From: Serratia nevei
GTDB taxonomy: Bacteria; Pseudomonadota; Gammaproteobacteria; Enterobacterales; Enterobacteriaceae
DNA length: 40,178 nt
Assembly: GCF_024160145.1 (NCBI RefSeq)
Contig: NZ_JAMYWQ010000042.1
Location: forward strand, 1 to 40,178
Reading direction: 5' to 3'
In this document: piece after piece, positions 1-8,820 of the stretch
Position numbering within the stretch: position 1 is the stretch's first letter
Layout of the letters: each line of letters starts with the position of its first letter
The notes under the pieces: generated by a model
What the model saw: only the letters and a program-made list of their open reading frames with translations
What the model was told of the DNA's origin: nothing
The model's database searches: none
Position numbers and translations under genes: made by a program

Positions 1-3000
1 GGTTGCGGCCCACGTCGACGGTAACCTTTTCTCCGCTCGCCTGCGCACCTTTCAGTGTGGTATCTCTGCCGCTGGTCAGGCTGAGGTTGCTGCCCGCATC
101 AAGCCGGGTTTCGGTATGGGTCAGCCCGTTGCCGTTCTCATGCCCCTTGCCGGCATTCACGCCGGCCGAGACGCTGATGCCATACCCGCCCGAGCCGGCG
201 CCGACGCTCACGCCCAGGTTGCCGCCTTTGCTGCTGTTCTTGCCAACGGTGCTTTCGGTGTTCTGGGCAGATTGCAGGGTAATGTCCCGCGCCGCATCGA
301 GCGACAGGTCCTTGCCCGCTTTCAGCTGGCTGCCGGTGATGGCGATATCGCCGCTCTGGGCGTTGTGATTTTTACCGTGTGCCGTTATCGACAGGTTTTG
401 CCCGGCGGTGAGCGTGCTGCCCTGCGACTGGCGGCTGTCGGTGCGGGTTTCGCTCTTCGACGACTGGCTGCCGTAGGAAGCGCTGATGCCGACGGTGTTG
501 GTAGCGCCCTGCGCCGCACCCTCGTCGCCCGGCTGCAAGCCGGCAGCGGCGTTTTTCGCCTCCGCCGACGCGGTCTGCGCATTATCCCGCGCCAAGGCCT
601 GCGCGGCCTGCACGCCGGACAGGGCTGCCTTGGTATTTTGCAGCGCGCTCAGGCGCCCGTCGCCTTCCTTTCTCGCCTGCTGCGCCGAGCTGACGGCCGC
701 GTTGAGCGCGCCGCCTACGGTGCCCGACAACGCCAGGCTCAGGCCGCTTTGCTTTTGCTCGAAGGTTTCTTTACGCGTGCGCAGATCGTAGCCGGGGTCG
801 ATAGTCACGCTATCGCCGGTGAGGGCCAGATCCTTGCCCGCCACCAGATCGGCGCCGCCGATGTGCAGCTGGTTACCCGCCATGATGTTGACGCTGCCCT
901 GGCTGCTGCCGACGGTACTGACACTTTGGCTTTGGGTGGTCGCTTTCTCGTCGACTTCGTGTTTGCTCGACTGTTTGCCAATCGTGAAGCCGATGCCACC
1001 GCTGCCCAGCAGGCCGCTCTTTTTCTTCTCCTCCAGCAGGTAATGCGTGTCGGTTTCGGTGGCCGCGCCGATATCAACGTTACGGCCGGCCTGCAGGTTC
1101 ACATCGCGGTCGGCGGCGATGGCCGAACCGGTGACCGTCAGATCGTTGCCGGCGCTGACGCTGACGCTGTTGCCACTCAGCAGCGTGCCTTTCTCGCGCG
1201 TGGTTCGGTCGTCGGTCACGGTATGGCTGCTGCTTTTTTTGAGGAAGCCCTTTTTCTCGGAACGTTCTTCGCTGTAGCGCGACTCTCGTTCAGTGGCCGT
1301 ATTGAGGGTGACATCCTTTTTCGCCTGCAGGGCGATGGCGCCCTGATCGCTGTGCAGGGTGCTGCCGGTAACCGTAACGTCACCTTCGCGCCCGATCACG
1401 GTCACGCCGTCGCGCGCGCTGAAGGTGCTGCCGGTGCTGATTTCGCGTTCGGTTTCCTCTTCACGATGGCTGCGGGTTTTGCCCACGCGTTTGTTTTCGC
1501 TGTCCTGGTCTTGCGTGCGGGTACGCGCGTCTTTAATGGTCACGTCCTGCGCGCTGACGCCAATGCGACCGTCTTTACTGTCAACCTGTGCGCCTTCGGC
1601 CAGCAGTTGATTGCCCGCCACCAGGGTGACGCCCTGATCACCGCTCAAGGCACTGAGCGTCTGGCGCTCTTCCTGGCGATCGTTACTCACCGATGAGGTG
1701 CGGCTGTTAGCGTCCAGGTGGGTGGTATTGGTGGTTTTGTCTGCCAGGATATTGATGTCATTCCCGGCCTGCACGCCAAGCTGGCCGCCGGCTTTTGCCT
1801 GGCTACCGGTCAACGTCACGTCATGCCCGGCAGTGAGCGTGAGATTGCCGCCGGCGTTAAGCTCACTCCCCAGTGCCTGCTGCCATTCGCCGCTGACGTG
1901 CGCCATCCGCTCGCCGGCCGCTTCCGTGCCGCTACCGGTGCGGTTACCCATTGAACCGGAGATAACCTCAAGGTCGGCGGTATGGCGGCTTTTCGCGGCG
2001 GTGATGGTCAGGTCATTGCGCGCGCTCAGGCTGAGCGTATCGGTAGCATCGAGTTTCGCCCCCGCGAGCGTGATATCGGTACCGCGCAGGCGAATGTCGC
2101 CGGCGCTCATCGTCGCCTGGCGCAGCGCATCCTGCAGGTTGGTGCTCATGGCCAGACTGTCTGCCTGCACGTCAATGCTGCCGGCCTTGATGTCGCCGCC
2201 CTGATGCAGGAACTGCCCGGCATCAACGGCCAGTGCCTTCTCGGCAAACAGGTTGCCGGCATTGGTGATGCTGCCCGCCGAGAGCTGCAGGTTACCGCCG
2301 CCAATCACCGCGCCATCGCCGGTCAGGCGCAGCGTGCTCTGCGCCAGGTACACCTTCGGCACCCACACCGTTTGCGGGCCGGCGGCCGTTTGCACCGTCT
2401 CGCTCACCAACCAGACGATATCCTGTTGCAGCGCAGCAACCTGCTCAGGCATCAACGCCACGCCCGGCACCAGGTGGAAGTCCTGTGCGACCTTGCTGCC
2501 GTTATTCATCAGTTGCTGGTACTGTTCCATCGCACTCCACCCGCTGACGGACGGTTTGCCGGTCAGCGCCAGCATCTGCTCGCGTACCAGGCGCTGCTCG
2601 TAAAAGCCATCCCCCAGGCGCTTATGCGCCTGCGCGGGATCATAGCCTGCGCGTTCGAGCATGTAGTCACTGCTGATAAAGTTGTCGCGCCGGGTAAAGC
2701 GCTCGTCGGTCACCACCAGGAACGGGCTGCCGGTCGCCGTATGCTGGCTAAACAGGCCGTTATCGGGGATGGTGGTGGCCACACTGCCCAGATGTTGCAA
2801 CCGGGTCAACGCCAGCTCAGACGGCAACAGGGGGCGCCCCAGCGGCGAGGATGCGGTGCCGCCGGGCGCCGTCATTCCCCCGCCGGGTGTCAGCGTCGTA
2901 TCGCCTTCAGCTCGGGCTGCGCCCTCCACCGTGAAGGCCAGAGGATTGCGCTCGAATTCGGCACGCTCGGCATCCACCGCCTTCAACGCCGCCTCAAGTT

Positions 3001-6000
3001 GACTGATTTGCGCCTGATTGACCGTGGTGTTGGTGATGCTGGCGCCGTTGATGGTGACCGTACCGTTACCGGTGATCACCCCGTCAACGGTCGCCAGCGC
3101 CGTGGTTTCGTCCCGGTTGAACGTCGGATACCAGTGATGCGTGTCCTTGTCATAATGGTCAACGATAGCCGCCTGACGTCGTTCGTTAACCGAGTAACCG
3201 CGGTTGTCTACGCTGCCGCCGCCGTCCTGGGTCAGGTTACCGTTGGCCGTAATCACGCTGGCATCGTTGAGCAGCGCGCCGGTAATGCGCAGCACCATAT
3301 TGCCGCCGGCCAAAATACGCGCGCCGATACCTTCGGAGACCAGCCTGTCACGCGTCAGCGTGCCGCTCTCGGTACGTTCGCGGAAGTTGTTGTAATCGGT
3401 GATGAACGGTGCGCTGTCGATATCGACATGCTTTTCGGGATCCCAGGTCATCACCTGCGTCCAATCGTGCTCCCAGTGGAAGCCGTTCTGATAAGGCGTC
3501 GGGATGGTGGCCAGCTGATTGCCCCCACGCGTTTCATAGAACGTCATCGCATAGCTGCCATCGGCGTTCGGTTTGAGCGCCAGGTAGTTGACCCACAGGT
3601 CGGTCAGTTGCCCCTTGTTGTCCTTGACCCGCACCTGCGCGCGCTTGCCCGCCGCATCGATGGCCAGCAGGGTGCCGTAGCGATTGGTTTGCGCCGCCGC
3701 GTCATCCTGGAAGGTCAGCTGCTGGGTGGTTGGCGCCATGGTGCTTTTATCGGGGTTGACCTTTGAACCGTAGGTACGCCAGTAATAGTTGTAGCGGTGC
3801 CATTTGTAATCGCTCTTTTCCGCCTCACGCTCAATCACCAGCCCTTCGCGCAGGTTGTCCAGACGACGGGCCTCGACCGTAACGTCGCCGTCCGCTTCGA
3901 TAAAGCTCGCCCGGTTTTCAATCAGGTCATCGCTGCGCAGGTGCAGAAGCCCGCCGCTGTAGAGCAGCGCCCCATCCCGGTTATTCAGCCGCTCGCCGGT
4001 CACCAGCCGAAGGCTTTGCGTCGCCGCCATCACCGCCGGCGCGCCGTGGTTGTCGATAACGCGCCCGTTCACGGTGATATCGTCCCCCATCAGCGCCGCG
4101 GCGTTGTCGAGGGTATCGACGTTGAGCGTCATGCTGTCCGCTTCAAGCCGCCCGGTGTTTTGCAGTGCCCCGGTCGTCAGCCGCAGCGTTTTGCCCACCA
4201 GCGTCGCCGGGTTGGTGATGCTGGCCGCATTGAGCACCAGATTGCCGGGCAGCAACCAATCCGCCAGGTTGCTAAAGGCGCCGCTCAGGGAGAACGTTAC
4301 CGTGCCGTTGCTGATGATATTTTCGCCGGCCTGATGGGCATAGTCCTGCTGCGCGGACAGTGTCAGTGCCTGCAGCCCCAGCAGAGTGCCGCTCTGGTTA
4401 TCCAGGGTGCGCGCATGCAGGGTCAGTTGGCCGGCGCTCTCGACCCGGCCGCCCTGATTGAGCAGCGCCAGCGCGGAGTCGGTTGAGGGCCGCCCGGCGT
4501 TAATGTCGAGATTGCCGTTGGCCAGGAGACGCCCCTGGTGGTTGTCCAGTGCAGCGACGTCCGTGAGGGTGAGATGACCGACGCTCTGAAGCCGGCCCGC
4601 CGTGTTATCGATGTCGCGGGCACTGATGCCGGTGCGGGTAGTGCCCAGGATCAGGCCCCCCTCGCGGTTGTTCAGGCGTTCGGTCTGAACATTCAGTTCC
4701 GCCTGGCTGCTGAGCGTGCCCTGTCCGCTGTTATCGAGCGTCCCGGCCCTGAGCGCCAGCGCCTGGGTAGAGACCAACTGGCCGCCCCGGTTGTTGACCT
4801 GCGCCCCCTCAAGCGTGAGCGCGTCGCCGCTGTGTATCTTGCCTTGTTGGTTGTTGAGCGTGTCGATACGGTAGAGACCCGAGCCTTGACTGATAAGCGA
4901 ACCTCCGGCGTTGTCCAACTGCCCCGAGCTCATCGCGATGCCGCCGCGGCTGCTGAATACGCCCTGCCGGTTATCGATACCGGCGGCCGACACCTCTTGC
5001 CCACCATTGCTGCGCACTGCGCCGCCGGTATTCTCCAGCAAGCCGAGAATGCGCAGCGCTACGTGTTGCTGGCCGTCTATCGTCCCGCCGGCATTATTCA
5101 GTGCCTGCGCGTCAAGCGCCAGCGCATCGCCGCCCTGTATTTTCCCGCCGCGGTTGTCCAGCCCGCCGTTCAGATTGAGCCGCAGCTGCTTTTGACTGTA
5201 CAGTTGCCCCGCCTCGGCGTTATCCAGGCTGCGGGCGGCGATAGTCAGCGCCTGGCCCGCCAGCCACTCACCGCCGGCGTTATTGATGGCGCCGGCGTGC
5301 TCGCCGTCAGCGGCCCCTTGTACGCTCAGTTGCCCCTGCGCCGAGACCTTACCGCCGCGATTATCGATATCCTGCTTGATGCGCAGCGCCAGGTTTTGCG
5401 CCGACTGCACCACGCCCCTGGCGTTACTCAGCCAGCCGGCCGCAAGCTGTGCTTCCTGCTGGCTCTGTACGCTGCCCTCGGTATTGTCAAAACCGCCGCT
5501 TATGGCCCGCCAGCTCCCCTGGCTGCCCATCCAGCCCTGCGCGTTGACGATATCCTGCGCCTGCAGCCGCTGAGACGATTGACTGAACACTCGCCCCTGC
5601 CCATTATCCAGCCGGTCGGTGAACTGCATGTCCAGGCTGCCCAGCGCATTGATGGCCCCCTGGGCATTGCGCAGACTGGCGGCGCGCACCTGCGTGCGGC
5701 CATTGCCGGTCAAGGTGCCGTTTTGGTTGTCCCAGCCACCCGCCAGCGTCAGTGAAAGCGCCTGCCCGCCGAGCACCATACCTGCGGCCCGGTTGGTCAA
5801 CCCGCCCCCCTGCAGAGATAAGTCGCCGCCGCTTTGCAGTGAGCCGCCGTCGTTGTCAAACAGGCCGGCATCGCCGCCCCGGATATCGAGCGCCTGCTGC
5901 GCGGTCAGCTTGCCGCTTCGATTGAGGATATTGCCTGCGGCATCAAGACCAAGGGTACCGCCCGACTGCAGCCGGCCACCGGTATTGTCGAGAGTCTGCG

Positions 6001-8752
6001 CGGCGGCGGTGACCTGGCGGCCGCCCTGCGCGGTGCCGCCACGGTTATCCCAGTCGCCAGCGCTCTTCACGGTGAGGGCTTTGCCGGCTTCAAGCCAGCC
6101 GGCGGCGTTGTTCAGCCCTTGCTGCGCCGTCAGGTTCGCATCCTGCCTGGCGACCACCTTGCCCTGGGCGTTATCCATCTGTTGCGCCGTCAACGTGAGC
6201 GACTCGCCGCTGATCTCCCCCTCACGGTTGCCAAGCTGCCCCGCCGCAGTGAGAGTGAGCCGTTGCCCGCCCAGCAGTTTGCCGGCTTCGTTGCGTACGT
6301 CCCGCGCCGCCACGCGGGTCTGCCCATGCCCCTGCACCGTGCCACCACGGTTGTTCAATTCACCCTGGCTGCTCACCGCCAGCGCCTCGTCGGCACCCAG
6401 CAGCCCCTGAGTATTGTCCAGGCCCTGGCGGGCATGCAGATCGAGCCGCTCTTGGCCAATCACCTTGCCCTGGGTGTTGTCGAGACGGTCAGACTCCACC
6501 GTCAGCACTGCGGCGCTGATTTCACCGCCGCGGTTGGTGGCGTTGCCCGAGGTCTTCAGGGTTGATGTCTGGCCGGACAGCAGCTTGCCGCCGTCGTTGT
6601 TAAGGTTACCCGCCGTTGCCGTAACGGCCGTTTCGCCTTGCGCCGTGCCGCCGCGGTTGTCCCAGTCGCCGGTCTGGATATCCAGCGCCTTGCCGGCGCC
6701 CATCAAGCCGCCTTGGTTATCCAGGCGGCTGGCCGTCAGGGCGAGATTGCCCTGACCAATGACCTGCCCCTGCGCGTTATCCAGCCGTTTTACCGCCAGA
6801 CGCACGTCATCGCCGCTCAGGGTACCGGACTGATTGTTCAGATCGCCACTCGCCTCGATCGTCAGCCCCTGGCCCGCCAGCAGATTACCGCCGGCGCTGT
6901 TAACCGCACCGTCGGCATGAATCGTGAGCCCCGTCTGGGTTTTTACCGTGCCGCGCTGGTTATCGAGGCGGCCGGCGTCGAGGCGAAGAGCCCCGTTGCT
7001 GCCCATCGTGCCAGCGCCATTGTCGAGCAGGCCGCCGATCCGCCAGTGCTGCGCCGCTTCACCCAACGCCACCAGGCGGCCTCGCTGATTGACCAGTTGG
7101 CCGGCCGAAAGCAGAAGGCTCTGCGCCTCGATGCTGCCGTCACTGTTATCAAGCTCACCCGCCAACGTGAAGCGATTCTCACCGTCACCGGTTTGTGACC
7201 AGGTGGCCTGTTGGTTGAACAGGCTGTCGGCATCGACCGCCCAGCGCCCGGCCTTGACCTTGGCCTGCTGCGCATCCACCTTCCCCCCGGTGCTCACGAC
7301 AAGCTCACCGCTGTCGACGGTGGACTGGCGCAATGCCACGCCGCCTTCCCGTGCCGTCAGCGCGGTACGGCCGGCCCCGAGCTGCGCGCCGCTGATATCT
7401 ACCCGGCGCCCGGTCGCGTTGACGTTCTTCTTACTCAGCAAACTGCCACCGGCGCGAATATCGCCCTGGCTATCAAGCTGCAGGTTGGCATCATGGACCA
7501 GGGTGCTTTCGGCATCACTCCCTGCCAGCAGGTGGCCGCTGCTCTGGATGCCGCGCGCGGCGTTCAGCTGCACATTCCCGGCCGCCGCCAGCGTCCCGGA
7601 CTGCGTCAACATCCCCTCGCGGCCCTGTACCGCCAGTTGGCCACCGCTGTACACTTTCCCGCGCGTCTCAATGTCACCTTTTGCTGCCAGCTGGATATCG
7701 CCGCCGGCCCGCGTGGCGGCATCCGGCGCCTCAGCCTGCCAGCTGAGTTTGCCTTCGCTGCTGACGGTGAGCGTTTTGCCTGCCTGTACCTGCCCGTTGC
7801 GGTTGCGTACACCGACGCCGGCTTCGGTGCCGATCATGCGGATACTGCCGCTGTACATACCGCCCATCTGGCCCATATCGATAGCAAGCTCAGGCCTGGC
7901 GCTGCCGTCGCCGGCAAGCGGCGCTGCGGTTTTGCCATCCGCACTCACGCGGTTACGGCCGGCCACCACCGTCAGCCCTTCTTTAGCCCAGACGCCGGCG
8001 TTGACCTCCACTGCCCGCGCCAGAATGTCGACGTACTCGGTATCATGGCGGGCGTCTCCGTTGAGCCCGCCCCCCTCGATGCGCACCACCCCGCGTTCGA
8101 CCTGATAACCCGCCACGCTGCCGTCGGGGTTCATCTGCGGTTTGCCGGTGGTCAGCGTCATTCGCCCGGCGTTGATGGTGCCGCAGCCGTTGCAGACGAT
8201 CCCGGCAGGGTTGGCCACAATCACCTGCGCCTTGCCGCCGGCCACTTCCATAAAACCGCGCAACTGACTGGGGTTATTGCTGTTGACTTCGTTGAGGATG
8301 ACGCGGGCCGGCGCCGCGTTGGGATTGAGGTTAGGGTTGCCCTGGATCATCCCGGCCATTTGGGTCGAGGTCATCACCGCCGAGTTGTTAAGGATGGCAC
8401 CTTTGGCGTCGACGTCGAACTGTTGATACTGGTTATGCGAGATCCCCGCCTGGTTGGGGGCGGTGATGTTGACCTGCGGCAAGCCGTTCTGGGTATTGAT
8501 CACCTCCGGCCGCAGAGCAGGATTGGCGGCGCCGTCCGCCACAATGCCGTCGGCCATCGCCGGCCCGGCGAACAGGGCCAGCCCCAGCAACCACACCGCT
8601 CGCCGCACGGTGACCCACAGACGGCCCCCGCCCGTTATTCCTGAGCCGACGCGCTGCCCCGGTTCGCTGCTGCAGCTGCGAGCCAGTTCGGAAACCACCC
8701 GCAACTCCCCGTGGGTGCGGCTGAAGATAAGGCGATAGCAATGTTTGTTCAT
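1..8752 (-). CDS. CdiA/FhaB-like two-partner secretion exoprotein (TpsA), C-terminus outside window
   Basis: Uninterrupted minus-strand frame from ATG at 8752 to the window edge, 2917 codons seen and no stop. Residues 1-67 form an extended signal peptide of type V secretion (MNKHCYRLIFSRTHGELRVV, then a hydrophobic stretch ending AMA|DG). Residues about 68-320 are the TPS domain, with NPAGIVCNGC near 181-190. About 530-1620 are FHA-1 repeats of 21 residues (LDN-GG-type). About 1635-1810 is a Tyr/Trp-rich non-repeat segment. About 1960-2135 carries the conserved block with HKRLGDG and DIVWLV known from CdiA/FhaB proteins. About 2140 onward is FHA-2. In this family the rod is secreted by the partner TpsB and displays a variable C-terminal domain, in CdiA a toxin delivered on contact. 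It starts 68 bp after tpsB, so it is probably co-transcribed. Toxin, adhesin or haemolysin role cannot be decided without the missing C-terminus. Confidence 0.9.
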   Translation of the reverse strand, partial: MNKHCYRLIFSRTHGELRVVSELARSCSSEPGQRVGSGITGGGRLWVTVRRAVWLLGLALFAGPAMADGIVADGAANPALRPEVINTQNGLPQVNITAPNQAGISHNQYQQFDVDAKGAILNNSAVMTSTQMAGMIQGNPNLNPNAAPARVILNEVNSNNPSQLRGFMEVAGGKAQVIVANPAGIVCNGCGTINAGRMTLTTGKPQMNPDGSVAGYQVERGVVRIEGGGLNGDARHDTEYVDILARAVEVNAGVWAKEGLTVVAGRNRVSADGKTAAPLAGDGSARPELAIDMGQMGGMYSGSIRMIGTEAGVGVRNRNGQVQAGKTLTVSSEGKLSWQAEAPDAATRAGGDIQLAAKGDIETRGKVYSGGQLAVQGREGMLTQSGTLAAAGNVQLNAARGIQSSGHLLAGSDAESTLVHDANLQLDSQGDIRAGGSLLSKKNVNATGRRVDISGAQLGAGRTALTAREGGVALRQSTVDSGELVVSTGGKVDAQQAKVKAGRWAVDADSLFNQQATWSQTGDGENRFTLAGELDNSDGSIEAQSLLLSAGQLVNQRGRLVALGEAAQHWRIGGLLDNGAGTMGSNGALRLDAGRLDNQRGTVKTQTGLTIHADGAVNSAGGNLLAGQGLTIEASGDLNNQSGTLSGDDVRLAVKRLDNAQGQVIGQGNLALTASRLDNQGGLMGAGKALDIQTGDWDNRGGTAQGETAVTATAGNLNNDGGKLLSGQTSTLKTSGNATNRGGEISAAVLTVESDRLDNTQGKVIGQERLDLHARQGLDNTQGLLGADEALAVSSQGELNNRGGTVQGHGQTRVAARDVRNEAGKLLGGQRLTLTAAGQLGNREGEISGESLTLTAQQMDNAQGKVVARQDANLTAQQGLNNAAGWLEAGKALTVKSAGDWDNRGGTAQGGRQVTAAAQTLDNTGGRLQSGGTLGLDAAGNILNRSGKLTAQQALDIRGGDAGLFDNDGGSLQSGGDLSLQGGGLTNRAAGMVLGGQALSLTLAGGWDNQNGTLTGNGRTQVRAASLRNAQGAINALGSLDMQFTDRLDNGQGRVFSQSSQRLQAQDIVNAQGWMGSQGSWRAISGGFDNTEGSVQSQQEAQLAAGWLSNARGVVQSAQNLALRIKQDIDNRGGKVSAQGQLSVQGAADGEHAGAINNAGGEWLAGQALTIAARSLDNAEAGQLYSQKQLRLNLNGGLDNRGGKIQGGDALALDAQALNNAGGTIDGQQHVALRILGLLENTGGAVRSNGGQEVSAAGIDNRQGVFSSRGGIAMSSGQLDNAGGSLISQGSGLYRIDTLNNQQGKIHSGDALTLEGAQVNNRGGQLVSTQALALRAGTLDNSGQGTLSSQAELNVQTERLNNREGGLILGTTRTGISARDIDNTAGRLQSVGHLTLTDVAALDNHQGRLLANGNLDINAGRPSTDSALALLNQGGRVESAGQLTLHARTLDNQSGTLLGLQALTLSAQQDYAHQAGENIISNGTVTFSLSGAFSNLADWLLPGNLVLNAASITNPATLVGKTLRLTTGALQNTGRLEADSMTLNVDTLDNAAALMGDDITVNGRVIDNHGAPAVMAATQSLRLVTGERLNNRDGALLYSGGLLHLRSDDLIENRASFIEADGDVTVEARRLDNLREGLVIEREAEKSDYKWHRYNYYWRTYGSKVNPDKSTMAPTTQQLTFQDDAAAQTNRYGTLLAIDAAGKRAQVRVKDNKGQLTDLWVNYLALKPNADGSYAMTFYETRGGNQLATIPTPYQNGFHWEHDWTQVMTWDPEKHVDIDSAPFITDYNNFRERTESGTLTRDRLVSEGIGARILAGGNMVLRITGALLNDASVITANGNLTQDGGGSVDNRGYSVNERRQAAIVDHYDKDTHHWYPTFNRDETTALATVDGVITGNGTVTINGASITNTTVNQAQISQLEAALKAVDAERAEFERNPLAFTVEGAARAEGDTTLTPGGGMTAPGGTASSPLGRPLLPSELALTRLQHLGSVATTIPDNGLFSQHTATGSPFLVVTDERFTRRDNFISSDYMLERAGYDPAQAHKRLGDGFYEQRLVREQMLALTGKPSVSGWSAMEQYQQLMNNGSKVAQDFHLVPGVALMPEQVAALQQDIVWLVSETVQTAAGPQTVWVPKVYLAQSTLRLTGDGAVIGGGNLQLSAGSITNAGNLFAEKALAVDAGQFLHQGGDIKAGSIDVQADSLAMSTNLQDALRQATMSAGDIRLRGTDITLAGAKLDATDTLSLSARNDLTITAAKSRHTADLEVISGSMGNRTGSGTEAAGERMAHVSGEWQQALGSELNAGGNLTLTAGHDVTLTGSQAKAGGQLGVQAGNDINILADKTTNTTHLDANSRTSSVSNDRQEERQTLSALSGDQGVTLVAGNQLLAEGAQVDSKDGRIGVSAQDVTIKDARTRTQDQDSENKRVGKTRSHREEETEREISTGSTFSARDGVTVIGREGDVTVTGSTLHSDQGAIALQAKKDVTLNTATERESRYSEERSEKKGFLKKSSSHTVTDDRTTREKGTLLSGNSVSVSAGNDLTVTGSAIAADRDVNLQAGRNVDIGAATETDTHYLLEEKKKSGLLGSGGIGFTIGKQSSKHEVDEKATTQSQSVSTVGSSQGSVNIMAGNQLHIGGADLVAGKDLALTGDSVTIDPGYDLRTRKETFEQKQSGLSLALSGTVGGALNAAVSSAQQARKEGDGRLSALQNTKAALSGVQAAQALARDNAQTASAEAKNAAAGLQPGDEGAAQGATNTVGISASYGSQSSKSETRTDSRQSQGSTLTAGQNLSITAHGKNHNAQSGDIAITGSQLKAGKDLSLDAARDITLQSAQNTESTVGKNSSKGGNLGVSVGAGSGGYGISVSAGVNAGKGHENGNGLTHTETRLDAGSNLSLTSGRDTTLKGAQASGEKVTVDVGRN
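3850..7170 (-). repeat. FHA-1 repeat array inside the TpsA gene, period 63 bp
   Basis: The protein shows roughly 50 consecutive units of 21 residues with the pattern [LW]DN..G.......L.l.a, for example LDNAQGKVVARQDANLTAQQ followed 21 residues later by LNNAAGWLEAGKALTVKSAG. Several units are nearly identical at DNA level. In this family such units build the coils of a right-handed beta-helix rod, so the array sets the reach of the exoprotein from the cell surface. The unit count is an estimate from length divided by period. Confidence 0.8.
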
Positions 8753-8820
8753 GGGTCACGTCCGTGAGAAAAGTCAGTCCGTTCAGATCGATATCAGCAA
8801 CGCTGCCGGTATCGCGATGT

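Noticed and set aside
116-3766. Long plus-strand open frames (526 and 594 codons) opposite the TpsA gene
   Set aside because: They are antisense to a continuous minus-strand frame with recognisable domains; high GC keeps the opposite frame open. Their translations are low-complexity Ala/Arg/Gly-rich with no domain.
3850-7170. Regularly spaced repeats that could suggest CRISPR
   Set aside because: The period is 63 bp, the frame is kept and the units encode FHA-1 motifs; there are no unique spacers and no cas genes.
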